A DNA stretch of 64,000 nt. It comes from Sphaerisporangium sp040649355 (GTDB taxonomy: Bacteria; Actinomycetota; Actinomycetes; Streptosporangiales; Streptosporangiaceae). Below, one piece after another: positions 35,591-44,247 of the stretch. Both the position numbers and the translations under genes were made by a program. The notes below the pieces were generated by a model. It saw only the letters and a program-made list of their open reading frames with translations. It ran no database searches and had not been told where the DNA came from. Each line of letters begins with the position of its first letter. Position 1 is the first letter of the stretch. The stretch is taken from the NCBI RefSeq assembly GCF_043197795.1, contig NZ_JBICTU010000025.1, forward strand, positions 1 through 64,000, given 5' to 3'.

Positions 35591-37611
35591 ACGGCGTCGT
35601 GCTCGACTCCCCCACCCGCGGCTCTTCCGACCTCGACTCCTCCGGTCGCGGCGCTTCTGACCTCGACTCCTCCGACCTCGGCTCTTCCGGTCGCGGCGCT
35701 TCCGGCCTCGACTCCTCCGGACACCGCTCGGCTGGACACGGGGCCTCCGGCCTCGGCTCGTCCGGCCTCGCGGCGGGCGGATCGGAGGAGGTCGCGCGGG
35801 GGATCGCGGAGGAGGCGTCACTGGCGGCACTGCTGCGCTGCTGCGTGCGGGAGGTGGCGGGCCCGCGTGGCCAGGTGTGGGCCACCGCGCCTTTCCTGCT
35901 GCTGCGCCTGGCGGGGAGCCTCATCCGCGTGCCCACCTCGGGTGGCCTGGCCCTCCGCTTCGACGGCCCGGCCGAGCGCCTGGAGTACGGGTGCTGGCAT
36001 CCCCTCTCCGTGGACCGTCTCGTACGTCTCGTCGAAACCGAGCTCGGCGGCGGCCAGGACACCGGCACCAGCACCAGCACCAGCACCAGCGATGGCGCCG
36101 GGCACGACGAGGGCGGAACCAACGCGACCTGCAAGGAGGCCGGGACGAGCGCGGGGCACAACGAGGAGTTCGCGGGGCAGGTGGCCGGCAGCCGGGAGGC
36201 GATCGCGATCCTGCTGCGCGAGCGGGCGTCCACGGCGGCGCCGGAGGATCCGTGGCTGGCCTCCGAGCAGGCGCTCGTCTTCGGGCATCCGTTTCATCCC
36301 TCGCCGAAGTCCCGGGGCGGGTCGGCATGGGTGCGGTACGCGCCGGAGGCACACGCCGCGTTCCCGCTCCGGCTGCTCGGCGTACGTGACGACCTGGTGG
36401 AGGCCGGGGGCGATCCCGGAGTTCTCGACGGACTGGGCCAAGCGCCCCCTGGATACACGCTGCTGCCCGCCCACCCGTGGCAGCTTGAGCTGCTCGGCGC
36501 CGAGCTTGCCGCCCCGTTCGCGGACGGCCGGCTCGTGGACCTCGGGCACGGCACCCTGCCGACGGTTCCCACCTCGTCGGTGCGCACGGTGTACGAGCCG
36601 CATATCGGCAAATGCCTGAAGTTCAGCATCGATGTGCGGATCACGAACTGCGTGCGGAAGAACGCCTGGTACGAGCTGGCCGCGGCGGCTGAGCTGAGCA
36701 GGCGGCTGGAGCCGGTGTTCGGCGACCTCGCCGAACGCCTTCCGGGGACTGGCTGGCTTCCCGAGCCCGGATACCGGTCCGCGTCGCTCGGCACACGCCT
36801 GCTCGAAGGCCTCGGGGTGATCGTCCGCTCCAGCCCGTGGGAGGTCACGGGGCCGGGCATCACGCCCGTACTGGCCGGCGCGCTCGCCGCACTCGGGGAC
36901 GGTACGCGGGACATGGGCGGCCACTCCGAAGACGAGGCCGGGGGCGTGCGCGGAACGGTCGCGGGCGCCACGCTCCACTCCGGGGCCGGGACGGGGGACG
37001 TCTGGGGTGCGGTGGTCGGGGCCATGCGACGGGATCCGGTGGGTTGGTGGGGGGCCTATGTCGATCACGTCGCGCTGCCGGTGCTCGACGCGTACTTCCG
37101 GCACGGCGTGGTGCTGGAACCCCACCTTCAGAACGTGCTCGTGGGCATCGACTCCGCAGGCATGCCAGGTGAAGCCATATTTCGGGATATGGAAGGCACC
37201 AAGCTCGTTGCCGGACGGCACGACGTCTCCGGCCTGCCCAATTCGGTCGCGAGGGCCGCCACCTATGACGCCACGCGTGGCTGGAACCGCGTGGTCTACT
37301 GCGTCATGGTGAACCACCTCCCCGAGATCGCGGCCACGGTCGCAGGCTCGGCGACACTCCCTGGCGGAACGGCCGTGGAGCAGGTGGCATCCTGCGGCAG
37401 AGACGAACTGCTGCGTGAGCTGTGGGCCGACGCGCGCACCCGGGTCACCCGGTACGCCGACGAGAACGGCCGGCCGCTGCCTCTGGGCGACCTGCTGGCC
37501 GGGGTCCCCCTGCCCGCCAAGGCCAACCTGTCGACCCGATGGGCCCGCTCGGCCGACCGCGACGCCGGGTACGTCCCTGTGGCCAACCCCTTCGCGGGAG
37601 GACACGCGTGA
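35587..37611 (+). CDS. Second IucA/IucC family NIS synthetase (PvsD-like)
   Basis: A 674-residue NIS synthetase. LLPAHPWQLELLG is the HPWQ motif, KFSIDVRITNCVRKN the following block, VVLEPHLQNVLVGID the metal site, and the C-terminal region is normal. The first 65 residues are a low-complexity run of Ser, Asp and Gly built from units like SSGRGASDLD. A second insertion, TSTSTSTS, follows near residue 160, and a Gly-rich loop near 450. TTG 35587 overlaps the previous stop (TTGA) with AGAGAGG upstream. Two different synthetases suggest two distinct condensations. Confidence 0.9.
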   Translation: MNGVVLDSPTRGSSDLDSSGRGASDLDSSDLGSSGRGASGLDSSGHRSAGHGASGLGSSGLAAGGSEEVARGIAEEASLAALLRCCVREVAGPRGQVWATAPFLLLRLAGSLIRVPTSGGLALRFDGPAERLEYGCWHPLSVDRLVRLVETELGGGQDTGTSTSTSTSDGAGHDEGGTNATCKEAGTSAGHNEEFAGQVAGSREAIAILLRERASTAAPEDPWLASEQALVFGHPFHPSPKSRGGSAWVRYAPEAHAAFPLRLLGVRDDLVEAGGDPGVLDGLGQAPPGYTLLPAHPWQLELLGAELAAPFADGRLVDLGHGTLPTVPTSSVRTVYEPHIGKCLKFSIDVRITNCVRKNAWYELAAAAELSRRLEPVFGDLAERLPGTGWLPEPGYRSASLGTRLLEGLGVIVRSSPWEVTGPGITPVLAGALAALGDGTRDMGGHSEDEAGGVRGTVAGATLHSGAGTGDVWGAVVGAMRRDPVGWWGAYVDHVALPVLDAYFRHGVVLEPHLQNVLVGIDSAGMPGEAIFRDMEGTKLVAGRHDVSGLPNSVARAATYDATRGWNRVVYCVMVNHLPEIAATVAGSATLPGGTAVEQVASCGRDELLRELWADARTRVTRYADENGRPLPLGDLLAGVPLPAKANLSTRWARSADRDAGYVPVANPFAGGHA

Positions 37612-37703
37612 ACGTCGCATTCGTCCCTGTGGACCAATCCCATCGCGAGAGGGTCGGCATGATCGTCCCTGTGGGCGACGCCTTCATGGGAGGGGGCGTG
37701 TGA
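37572..37703 (+). repeat. Triplicated 3' end of the second NIS synthetase gene
   Basis: Three degraded copies of a 42-50 bp segment, each containing CGTCCCTGTGG (at 37572, 37622 and 37664) and ending near GGGAGG...TGA. The first is the real end of the NIS gene. The other two make a 31-codon frame (37608-37703) that looks like a relic of duplication. The last copy supplies the GGGAGGGGG ribosome binding site of the next gene. Confidence 0.75.
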
Positions 37704-38977
37704 TCGTTCCTGATCGGGTTCGGGAGCGGGCGCTTCGGCTGGCTGACGCGCTGCCGGCATACGTGTACGACATGTCCGCGCTGGACAGGCACGCGTCCGC
37801 CGTACGGCGGGCGCTGCCCGGGGTCGAGATGTACTACGCGGTCAAGGCCAACCCCGACCCCGCGCTGCTGCGCGCGCTGGCCCCCTACGCCGACGGCTAC
37901 GAGGTGTCCTCCATAGGCGAGGTCGCCCACGTGCGGTCGGTGCTGCCGGACGCCCGGCTCGCGCTGGGCGGTCCGGGCAAGACCGACGCCGAGCTGGCCC
38001 TCGACGTCCACCGCGTCCACGTCGAGAGCCCCGGCGAGCTGCGCCGCCTCATCGCCGCAGGCCGTCCACGGGGCGGTCGCCTCATCGACGCCGCCCGCCC
38101 ACCGGGTGATCGCCTCATCGACGCCGGCCGCCCGGTGGACGCGCTGCTGCGGGTCAACCTGGACGTCCCTGTGGAGGGCGCGTCGCTGACGATGGGCGGC
38201 GGCGCGACGCCCTTCGGCATGGATCCCGACGGGATAAGCGAGTGCCTGGAGCTCCTCCGGGGCCAGAACCGGGTACGGCTGCGCGGCGTCCACGCTCACC
38301 TGGCCAGCGGGCTCCAGGCCGGCGAGCTGCTCGACCTCGCCAAGGCCGTGATGTCCTTCGGCCGCGAACTGGAGGCGGCGGAGATCAACCTCGGCGGCGG
38401 GATGGCCGTGTCGTACACCGACCCCGAGGAGCGGTTCGACTGGGAGGCCTACGGACAGGGCCTCGCGGGCCTGCGGCGGCCCGGCGAGACGCTGCGCGTC
38501 GAACCCGGCCGGGCGCTGACCGCCTACTGCGGCTGGTACCTCACCCGCGTGCTCGACGTGAAGCGCGTCCACGGCGAGGTGTTCGCCGTGGTCACCGGTG
38601 GCACCCACCACCTGCGCACCCCGGTGGCCAAGGGCCACGATCAGCCCTTCGCCGTCCTACCGACCGGCCGTCCGAGCCGTCCGAGCCATCCGGGGCACCC
38701 GGGGCATCCGGGCTGTACGAGCCCCGGGGTCATCCCCGGCACCCCGGTCAGCGGGGGCAGGCAGGGTACTTCCCCCCTGCCCCGCGGGGTCACCGACGAG
38801 CTGGTCACGATCGTCGGCCAGCTCTGCACGCCCAAGGACGTGTTCGCCCGGCGCGTCCTCACGTCGGTGAACGTGGGTGACATCGTCGCCTTCGGCATGG
38901 CCGGCGCCTATGCCTGGACCATCTCCCACCACGACTTCCTCATGCACCCGAAACCGGGCTTCCACTACCTGACCTGA
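37700..38977 (+). CDS. PLP-dependent decarboxylase (PvsE/LysA-like)
   Basis: A 425-residue fold-III PLP decarboxylase of the diaminopimelate/ornithine type. The PLP Lys is in EMYYAVKANPDPALLRAL near residue 45; GVHAHLASG, the Gly-rich phosphate loop INLGGGMAVSY, EPGRALTAYCGWYL and GQLCTPKDVFARR (active-site Cys region) are all present. In vibrioferrin synthesis PvsE makes ethanolamine from serine; that substrate is a plausible but unproven analogy here. Two low-complexity insertions (RLIDAARPPGDRLIDAGRP; RPSHPGHPGHPG) are unusual. GTG 37700 follows GGGAGGGGG. Confidence 0.88.
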   Translation: MIVPDRVRERALRLADALPAYVYDMSALDRHASAVRRALPGVEMYYAVKANPDPALLRALAPYADGYEVSSIGEVAHVRSVLPDARLALGGPGKTDAELALDVHRVHVESPGELRRLIAAGRPRGGRLIDAARPPGDRLIDAGRPVDALLRVNLDVPVEGASLTMGGGATPFGMDPDGISECLELLRGQNRVRLRGVHAHLASGLQAGELLDLAKAVMSFGRELEAAEINLGGGMAVSYTDPEERFDWEAYGQGLAGLRRPGETLRVEPGRALTAYCGWYLTRVLDVKRVHGEVFAVVTGGTHHLRTPVAKGHDQPFAVLPTGRPSRPSHPGHPGHPGCTSPGVIPGTPVSGGRQGTSPLPRGVTDELVTIVGQLCTPKDVFARRVLTSVNVGDIVAFGMAGAYAWTISHHDFLMHPKPGFHYLT

Positions 38978-39020
38978 CCCGCCTCCTCCCCGCCGTCCTG
39001 CAGGGGTGCCGGAGCCCCCG

Positions 39021-39096
39021 CCGCCCCGGACCCGCACGCCACGCTCCCCCCCCGCCCCGGACCCGCACGCCCCGGACCCGTGCGCCACGGTCCCCG
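39021..39096. repeat. Short CCCCGGACCCG repeats
   Basis: Three copies of CCCCGGACCCG(CA or TG)CGCC in a C-rich stretch between the convergent decarboxylase and sigma-factor genes. No gene function is evident; it may form terminator structures. Confidence 0.5.
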
Positions 39097-41328
39097 TCAT
39101 CCCGGAGGGAGCTGCGTGAAGTGGTCTCCGCCGGTCCGTAGTTGGTTGAGGGTGTGGCCGGTGGCCTGTTTGAACAGGTATTCGGCCCGTTCGTAGGAGA
39201 GCCTGCGGCGGCCGGTCTCGGGGCACAGGTCGCCGGGGGCGGGGGGACGGCCGGGGCCGGGCCTGCGGTCCGACAGGAACAACGGACCACGGCGACGGCC
39301 CGCGAGGAGGCGGGGGATCAGATCGGCGGTGCCGGACCGCCACTGGATCCAGCGTGACCCGCCGGTCGGCTTCGCGCGCATGCCGGCCAGATCGAGGTCC
39401 TCGACGTTGAGCGCGAGCGCGGCGCCCACACCGGCCCCACTCTCGTAGAGCAGCATCCACAAGGTGCGCTCGCGCAGGGCGAGGTCAGGTCGTTCCCACA
39501 GCTCCTCGACGCGCGGGCGGTCGATGGGGCGGGTACGTCCCCGGGGCTCGGGCCGCCGCTCGATCCCGGCGGCCAGGTCATCGATTCTTCCTGCTTGCGC
39601 GCCGACGGCCAGGTCACCTGGCGGCCGGTCCTGGGCGGCGGCGACCAGGTCATGTGTCCGCCGTTCGCCGGTCGCCGCGGCGCCGGGGGTTCGGGCCTGG
39701 GCGGCGGCCCAGGTGGAGAAGGAGCGGACGGCGGCGCGGTGGCGGTTCCACGTGGCGGGGGCGACGTTCCCCCAGGCGGCGGTGAAGGCCGCGACGACCT
39801 GTCCCGCGGTCACGTGCGGCAACGGGACGTCGTCCCCGAGTTCGCGGCACAGCCGGCGCATGGTCTGCCCGTAGGAGCGGACGGTCGCGGCGTCCAGGTC
39901 GTCACGGGCCAGGAAGGCGCTCGCGGCCCCGCCCAGCGTGACGCCCGTCCCCGGCGTGGCCCCTCCGGCGCCGGTACGGATCGCGGCGGCATCAGCGCAG
40001 GTCGCATCAGCGCAAGCGGCGGCATACGCGACATCGGCCGAGGCGGCGGCACACGCGGCGTCAGCGGAGGCGGCGGAGGCGGCGGCGCGTTCGAGGAGGA
40101 TCTTGCGTTCGGGCAGGTTCAGGGTGAGCGTCGCGGCGCGTTCGAACTCCTGCCTGGCCTCTTCGTGGCGGCCGAGCCTGGCCATCAGATCGCCGCGCAC
40201 GCTCGGCAGGCGGTGGTACCCCTTGAGCGCCGGCTCGGTGACCAGCGTGTCGGCGAGCGCCAGGCCCGCCTCAGGGCCGTGCGCCATGGCCAGCGCGACG
40301 GCGCGGTTGAGCTGCACGACCGGCGTGGGCAGCACCCGGGCGAGGGTCGCGTAGAGTGCGGCGATCCGCGCCCAATCGGTCTCTTCCGCTGTACGGGCGC
40401 GCGCGTGGCATACGGCGATGGCGGCCTGCAGGACGTACGGGCCGAGGGGTCCACCGGCCTCCCTCGCGCGCAGCATGGCCGCGAAGCCCCGGCGGATGTG
40501 AAGCTGGTCCCAGCGCCCTCGGTTCTGCTCGTGCAGCGCGACGGGCTCCCCCGACGGCCCCGTACGGGCGGCCAGCCGCGAGGACTGGAGCTCCATCAGC
40601 GCGACCAGTCCGTGCGCCTCGGCCTCGCCCGGCGTCAGCCCGGCCAGCAGCCGGCCGAGGCGCAGGGCCTCGTGGCACAGGCCCTTGCGCATCCAGCCGT
40701 CGCCTGCGGTCGCCACATACCCCTCGTTGAAGATCAGGTAGATGGCCTCCAGGACCGACGACAGCCGCGCCGCCCGGTCCGGCCCCTCGGGAACCTCGAA
40801 GGGGAGCCGGAGGGTCGCGATGGTGCGCTTGGCCCGGACGACGCGCTGGGCGACCGCCGCCTCCGAGACGAGGAACGCACGGGCGATCTCCTCGGTGCGC
40901 AGGCCGCCGAGCAGCCGCAACGTCAGTGCCACCCGGGACTCGGCCGGCAGCGCCGGGTGGCAGGAGACGAACATCAGGCGCAGGACGTCGTCGCCCACCT
41001 CGCCGTCGAGGGTCGCGTCGACGTCGGCCTCGGCGGTGTCCTGCCGCGTGGCGAGCTCGCGGGCGAGCTGCTCGTGCCTTCGGTCGAGCCGCTCGTCGCG
41101 CCGCGACCGGTCGATGGCGCGACGCTTGGCGACGGCCATGAGCCAGGCGCCCGGATTATCCGGAACACCCGACTCCGGCCACTGTTCGAGGGCGGCGAGG
41201 AGCGCGTCCTGCGCCAGTTCCTCGGCCAGGCCCACGTCGCCCACCATCCGGACGAGCCCGGCGACGACCCTCGCCGACTCCATCCTCCAGACCGCGTCGA
41301 CCGCGCGGTGGGCGTCCTTGGACGTCAC
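39097..41328 (-). CDS. ECF sigma factor fused to a degenerate tyrosine recombinase
   Basis: A 743-residue fusion. Residues 1 to about 412 are a complete ECF42-type sigma factor: region 2 (LAEELAQDALLAALEQWP; PGAWLMAVAKRRAIDRSR), region 4 (EIARAFLVSEAAVAQRVVRAK) and the long TPR-like extension (EAIYLIFNEGY; HGLVALMELQSSR). After an Ala-rich linker (about 413-462) comes a tyrosine recombinase of an actinobacterial type: SAM-like domain (TVRSYGQTMRRLCREL) and catalytic fold (LALRERTLWMLLYES; DLIPRLLAGRRRGPLFLSDR). Box I Arg is lost (YESGAGVGAAL), HxxRH is NQLRT, and the Tyr is missing by truncation. It should still be a sigma factor. Confidence 0.82.
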   Translation of the reverse strand: MTSKDAHRAVDAVWRMESARVVAGLVRMVGDVGLAEELAQDALLAALEQWPESGVPDNPGAWLMAVAKRRAIDRSRRDERLDRRHEQLARELATRQDTAEADVDATLDGEVGDDVLRLMFVSCHPALPAESRVALTLRLLGGLRTEEIARAFLVSEAAVAQRVVRAKRTIATLRLPFEVPEGPDRAARLSSVLEAIYLIFNEGYVATAGDGWMRKGLCHEALRLGRLLAGLTPGEAEAHGLVALMELQSSRLAARTGPSGEPVALHEQNRGRWDQLHIRRGFAAMLRAREAGGPLGPYVLQAAIAVCHARARTAEETDWARIAALYATLARVLPTPVVQLNRAVALAMAHGPEAGLALADTLVTEPALKGYHRLPSVRGDLMARLGRHEEARQEFERAATLTLNLPERKILLERAAASAASADAACAAASADVAYAAACADATCADAAAIRTGAGGATPGTGVTLGGAASAFLARDDLDAATVRSYGQTMRRLCRELGDDVPLPHVTAGQVVAAFTAAWGNVAPATWNRHRAAVRSFSTWAAAQARTPGAAATGERRTHDLVAAAQDRPPGDLAVGAQAGRIDDLAAGIERRPEPRGRTRPIDRPRVEELWERPDLALRERTLWMLLYESGAGVGAALALNVEDLDLAGMRAKPTGGSRWIQWRSGTADLIPRLLAGRRRGPLFLSDRRPGPGRPPAPGDLCPETGRRRLSYERAEYLFKQATGHTLNQLRTGGDHFTQLPPG

Positions 41329-41373
41329 GTGCTCGATCAGAGCACCGGCCCGGCTGGACGCGCGAGCATCCGA

Positions 41374-41706
41374 TCAGTTCTCCGGGCCGAAGACCTGCTG
41401 GATGTGAGCCTCGCCGTCACCGATGATCTTCCAGAAGCGCCGGGTGAGCTCGATGGCCTCCTCCTTCGAGCGCGCCTCGATCAGCGCGAAGCTGACGATC
41501 GCCTCCTTCGCCTCGGTGAACGGGCCGTCGGTCACGGTGATCTCGCCTCGGGAGGCCGAGACGTGGGTGCCCGCCGGGTCCAGTCCGCCGGTCGCGAGCA
41601 GCACCCCCGCCTGGGTCATCTCCTCGACGAACGCGGCCATCTCGGCGTAGACCCGCTCGTCCGGGGGCGCCGCGTCGCCGGCCTTGGTCGTCATGAGGAA
41701 TCGCAT
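41374..41706 (-). CDS. DGPF/YCII-related protein, sigma-factor partner
   Basis: A 110-residue YCII-related protein with the DGPF signature in ITVTDGPFTEAKEAIVSF at about residues 56-73. DGPF proteins are the conserved genomic partners of ECF42 sigma factors and are thought to take part in their signalling, though not as classical anti-sigma factors. ATG 41706 has AAGGAG at 8 nt. It lies 45 bp upstream of the sigma gene on the same strand, an operon that supports the ECF42 assignment. Confidence 0.9.
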   Translation of the reverse strand: MRFLMTTKAGDAAPPDERVYAEMAAFVEEMTQAGVLLATGGLDPAGTHVSASRGEITVTDGPFTEAKEAIVSFALIEARSKEEAIELTRRFWKIIGDGEAHIQQVFGPEN

Positions 41707-42061
41707 ATCCGTATCTCCTTCTGGTGCCAGATGACCGGGTCCTCGCCGGTGTCTGGCTACGCGTCGATCCGGCGCGGCGGAAATCGACACCGCGCCATCT
41801 GACCAGGTCGCGAGCATATGTGACAGGGAATGCGATGTGACAGGAAGGGCCCGCGAATCCCACAGGCAGAGCGGGCGGGATCGTCTGGCACAGATGTCCA
41901 CGAAATAGCCCGGGTCGGGTCACTCCTCGCCGGAGAACCGCTCCCATGCGGACTGGCGGGTGATCCCGAAAGCTTCGCCGATCTTGGTCCAGGTGACGCC
42001 GCAAGCCGATCGCTGTTACAGACACACGCTCCTGGACCTTTGTGTCCTGGTCTTTCGATAC
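41707..42061. other. Intergenic stretch with a gene relic
   Basis: About 355 bp. It should hold the promoter of the DGPF/sigma unit on its left. A helix-turn-helix relic occupies 41920-42009. Nothing else is recognised. Confidence 0.45.
41920..42009 (-). pseudogene. Helix-turn-helix gene remnant
   Basis: A frame of 28 or so codons between two stops reads VTWTKIGEAFGITRQSAWER then FSGEE. This is the C-terminal sigma-70 region 4-like HTH found at the end of many actinomycete proteins. No start codon or upstream part of the gene is present, so it is a remnant. Confidence 0.55.
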
Positions 42062-42877
42062 CTAGGGCTTGAGGTCGAGTTCGATACGGTGGGAGGTGGT
42101 CAGGAATTTCTCGAATACGGTGTCGACGGCCTCGGCGTACTCGCCGGTGTCGCGAAGCCGGATCCGGAGGGGGCGCCCGAGGCTCTCGGCGGTGATCCGG
42201 TACCGGCCGATCGGGATGTCCGTCAGGCCGGGTCCGTCGGCGGTGCGCTCGGCTCGCCGCGTGATGGCCTCACCGGCCGACCCGTCGATCAGCGGCCCCT
42301 GGGGGGTCAGGGTGAGAGTGACGTCCTCCTCGCGCAGGTACTCATCCGGGTTCGGCAGATCCCAGACGTCCATGTTGAAGAGCACCAGGCTTCCGTAGAA
42401 GCCCAGCCCGTCGGGCCGTTCACCGGTGAGCCGCCAGGTGAAGTCGCGAATCGCGCCGGTCGGACCGGCGAAGGACGTGTCGTCGTGAGGGGTGAGCTGC
42501 ATCGTGTAAACGCGGCCCTCGAAGCGCCGGGTCACGGTGCCGGACACCTGGAACGTGGCCGTGGCGACGTTGGTGCTCACCCGGTAGCGACCGTCCGCGT
42601 CGGTCATCACGACAAGATTGCTGTTGTGGAGAAACTGGTTGTCGGCGACGATCTCCGCGCCCGCGATGGGCCGGCCCTCCGCGTCGACGACCCGGCCCTT
42701 GAGCACCCCGGCCTCCACCCCCGCCGTGGTCTCCTGCCCGGTCGCCGTCTCCTGCCCCGTTGTCGTCTCCTGTCTGGCACCGGTCGTACCCGTCACCTGT
42801 TCCCCGCCTCCACCTGCGCAGCCGCTGAGGACCGCGATCAGAACACCCGCGACAATCACTTCACGCACACCGCTCAC
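42062..42877 (-). CDS. Lipoprotein with carboxypeptidase-regulatory-like domain
   Basis: A 271-residue lipoprotein. The signal VIVAGVLIAVLSGC carries the lipobox LSGC at about residue 20. A low-complexity linker of TGQET units follows, then a carboxypeptidase-regulatory-like beta domain (GVLKGRVVDAEGRPIAGAEI; TDADGRYRVSTN) and a second beta domain (YRITAESLGRPLRIRLRD). It probably binds or displays at the cell surface. GTG 42877 is chosen because the signal peptide starts there; the frame stays open far upstream without a ribosome binding site. Divergent from the next lipoprotein. Confidence 0.7.
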   Translation of the reverse strand: MSGVREVIVAGVLIAVLSGCAGGGGEQVTGTTGARQETTTGQETATGQETTAGVEAGVLKGRVVDAEGRPIAGAEIVADNQFLHNSNLVVMTDADGRYRVSTNVATATFQVSGTVTRRFEGRVYTMQLTPHDDTSFAGPTGAIRDFTWRLTGERPDGLGFYGSLVLFNMDVWDLPNPDEYLREEDVTLTLTPQGPLIDGSAGEAITRRAERTADGPGLTDIPIGRYRITAESLGRPLRIRLRDTGEYAEAVDTVFEKFLTTSHRIELDLKP

Positions 42878-43027
42878 GCTAGGTGGACGACCTTGTATCC
42901 CACTTGGAGCGGACAGCCGGAGACGCGGTTCGCACGAACTCAGGCTTAAGCGGTGCGGCGGCGGTGACGATGGGCCAGGCGGCGGTCCACCAGCGATCTC
43001 CAAGTGGGAGTTCCTAGCCTCACGTCC

Positions 43028-44086
43028 ATGAGAATGATCGGCATGAGAATGATCGGCAGCGGGCTCGCGGCCGTTCTGATCCTCGCGGGATGCGCCGAAG
43101 AGCGGGCCGAGACCCGTCTGCTGGACGCGATGGGCGAGGTCTCCGGAAACGGCCCCGCCGCCGCGTACTTCGAGTACGGCGAGCCGGCGTGGTGGAACAA
43201 GCTTGGTGTGACCGTTGGTTCCGACAAGGAGCCGGGGCGGCGCTGGCTTCCCGCGGTCACCTCCGGTTCCGGCGACCTGGTCAACGCCGGGACCGAGTTG
43301 CCGGAGGCGACGGGAGTGAGTCCCTACGCGGGGGACCGGGCGATCGCGATCGGCGTGGCCCCGAACGTGGCCTTCCGCTTCGACGGCGGTTTCAAGGCGG
43401 AGGTCGTCCGGGCCAAACTGGAGGGCCTCGGGGCCAAGCCCCGCCGCATCGGCGATCACGACGGCCTTTCGTTCGCCCCCGGCGCGGACGTGAGCCTGGC
43501 GAAACTCCCCGTCCCGGTGCGGGGGGTGACCAACCAGTTCAACCAGGTCGTCGTCACCGACTCGACGGTCGCCACGGCCCCGGTCATCGAGCCTCTCGTG
43601 GCCGCGCTCGGGGGCGAGAGTTCGCTGGCCGAGAGCCCGAACCACGCCGCGATGGGCGCGTGCCTCGGAGACGTCGCCGCCGCGACCATCACGGCCCCGC
43701 AGACTCCCGGAGCCGTGGCGCTGTACGGAGTGGGCCTGCGCCGCCCGGCGAACCTCGAAGAGCGGGCGGTCAACGTGATCTGCGTACTGCCCGTCCCTTC
43801 GGCCGGCTCCGCCGTCAAGAAGACGTTCACCACAGGGCTAACCGCGGCCGCCATGTCGCGCGAGGGCAAGACGTTGGGCGAGTTGACCGAGGAGATCACG
43901 CATGACGAGGTCCGATCCGGTGACCACACGGTCCTGCGGGCCACCCTCAAGCTGACCGACACCACTTACGTGCTGCTCGCCGCGGAGATGCTCAGGGACG
44001 CGAAGCTTCAGTCCCTGGCCGACCCGACCCGGCCGGTGGATCCGTTGGACTCTGTGAACCCAGGGTCCACTCCGGGATCCCCATAG
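43028..44086 (+). CDS. Putative lipoprotein of unknown function
   Basis: A 352-residue lipoprotein with lipobox LAGC in SGLAAVLILAGCAEER. The start region holds a 15-bp duplication (ATGAGAATGATCGGC twice), giving MRMIGMRMIGSG; ATG 43043 is therefore an equally good start. The mature part is rich in Ala/Gly and beta-prone segments with no known domain. It is divergent from the lipoprotein at 42062 across 150 bp, and a strong hairpin follows at 44145. Confidence 0.7.
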   Translation: MRMIGMRMIGSGLAAVLILAGCAEERAETRLLDAMGEVSGNGPAAAYFEYGEPAWWNKLGVTVGSDKEPGRRWLPAVTSGSGDLVNAGTELPEATGVSPYAGDRAIAIGVAPNVAFRFDGGFKAEVVRAKLEGLGAKPRRIGDHDGLSFAPGADVSLAKLPVPVRGVTNQFNQVVVTDSTVATAPVIEPLVAALGGESSLAESPNHAAMGACLGDVAAATITAPQTPGAVALYGVGLRRPANLEERAVNVICVLPVPSAGSAVKKTFTTGLTAAAMSREGKTLGELTEEITHDEVRSGDHTVLRATLKLTDTTYVLLAAEMLRDAKLQSLADPTRPVDPLDSVNPGSTPGSP

Positions 44087-44144
44087 TCGCATCGCGGCCG
44101 GTCAAGCCAGGCCCAAGTCCCATCCAAGGGGTGTCGCCTAACGT

Positions 44145-44178
44145 CTCCCTGGACGCTCGACCGGGAGCGTCCAGGGAG
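44145..44178 (+). terminator. Hairpin terminator after the lipoprotein gene
   Basis: A perfect 14-bp stem, CTCCCTGGACGCTC and GAGCGTCCAGGGAG, with a 6-nt loop, about 60 nt after the stop codon and before the LLM oxidoreductase gene. No U tract. Confidence 0.72.
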
Positions 44179-44247
44179 TGAGATGCGTACGCAGTGGCCA
44201 CCTCATTTCTGACCGGCTTTCCACGGCGAAGTTCCAAGGAATCTCTC

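Noticed and set aside
37608..37703. A 31-codon gene between the second NIS synthetase and the decarboxylase
   Set aside because: Its sequence is two degraded copies of the NIS gene 3' end, so it is explained by duplication.
39097..40490. An active integrase marking a mobile element
   Set aside because: The recombinase part lacks its catalytic Arg, His and Tyr and is fused to a sigma factor; no attachment repeats were found.
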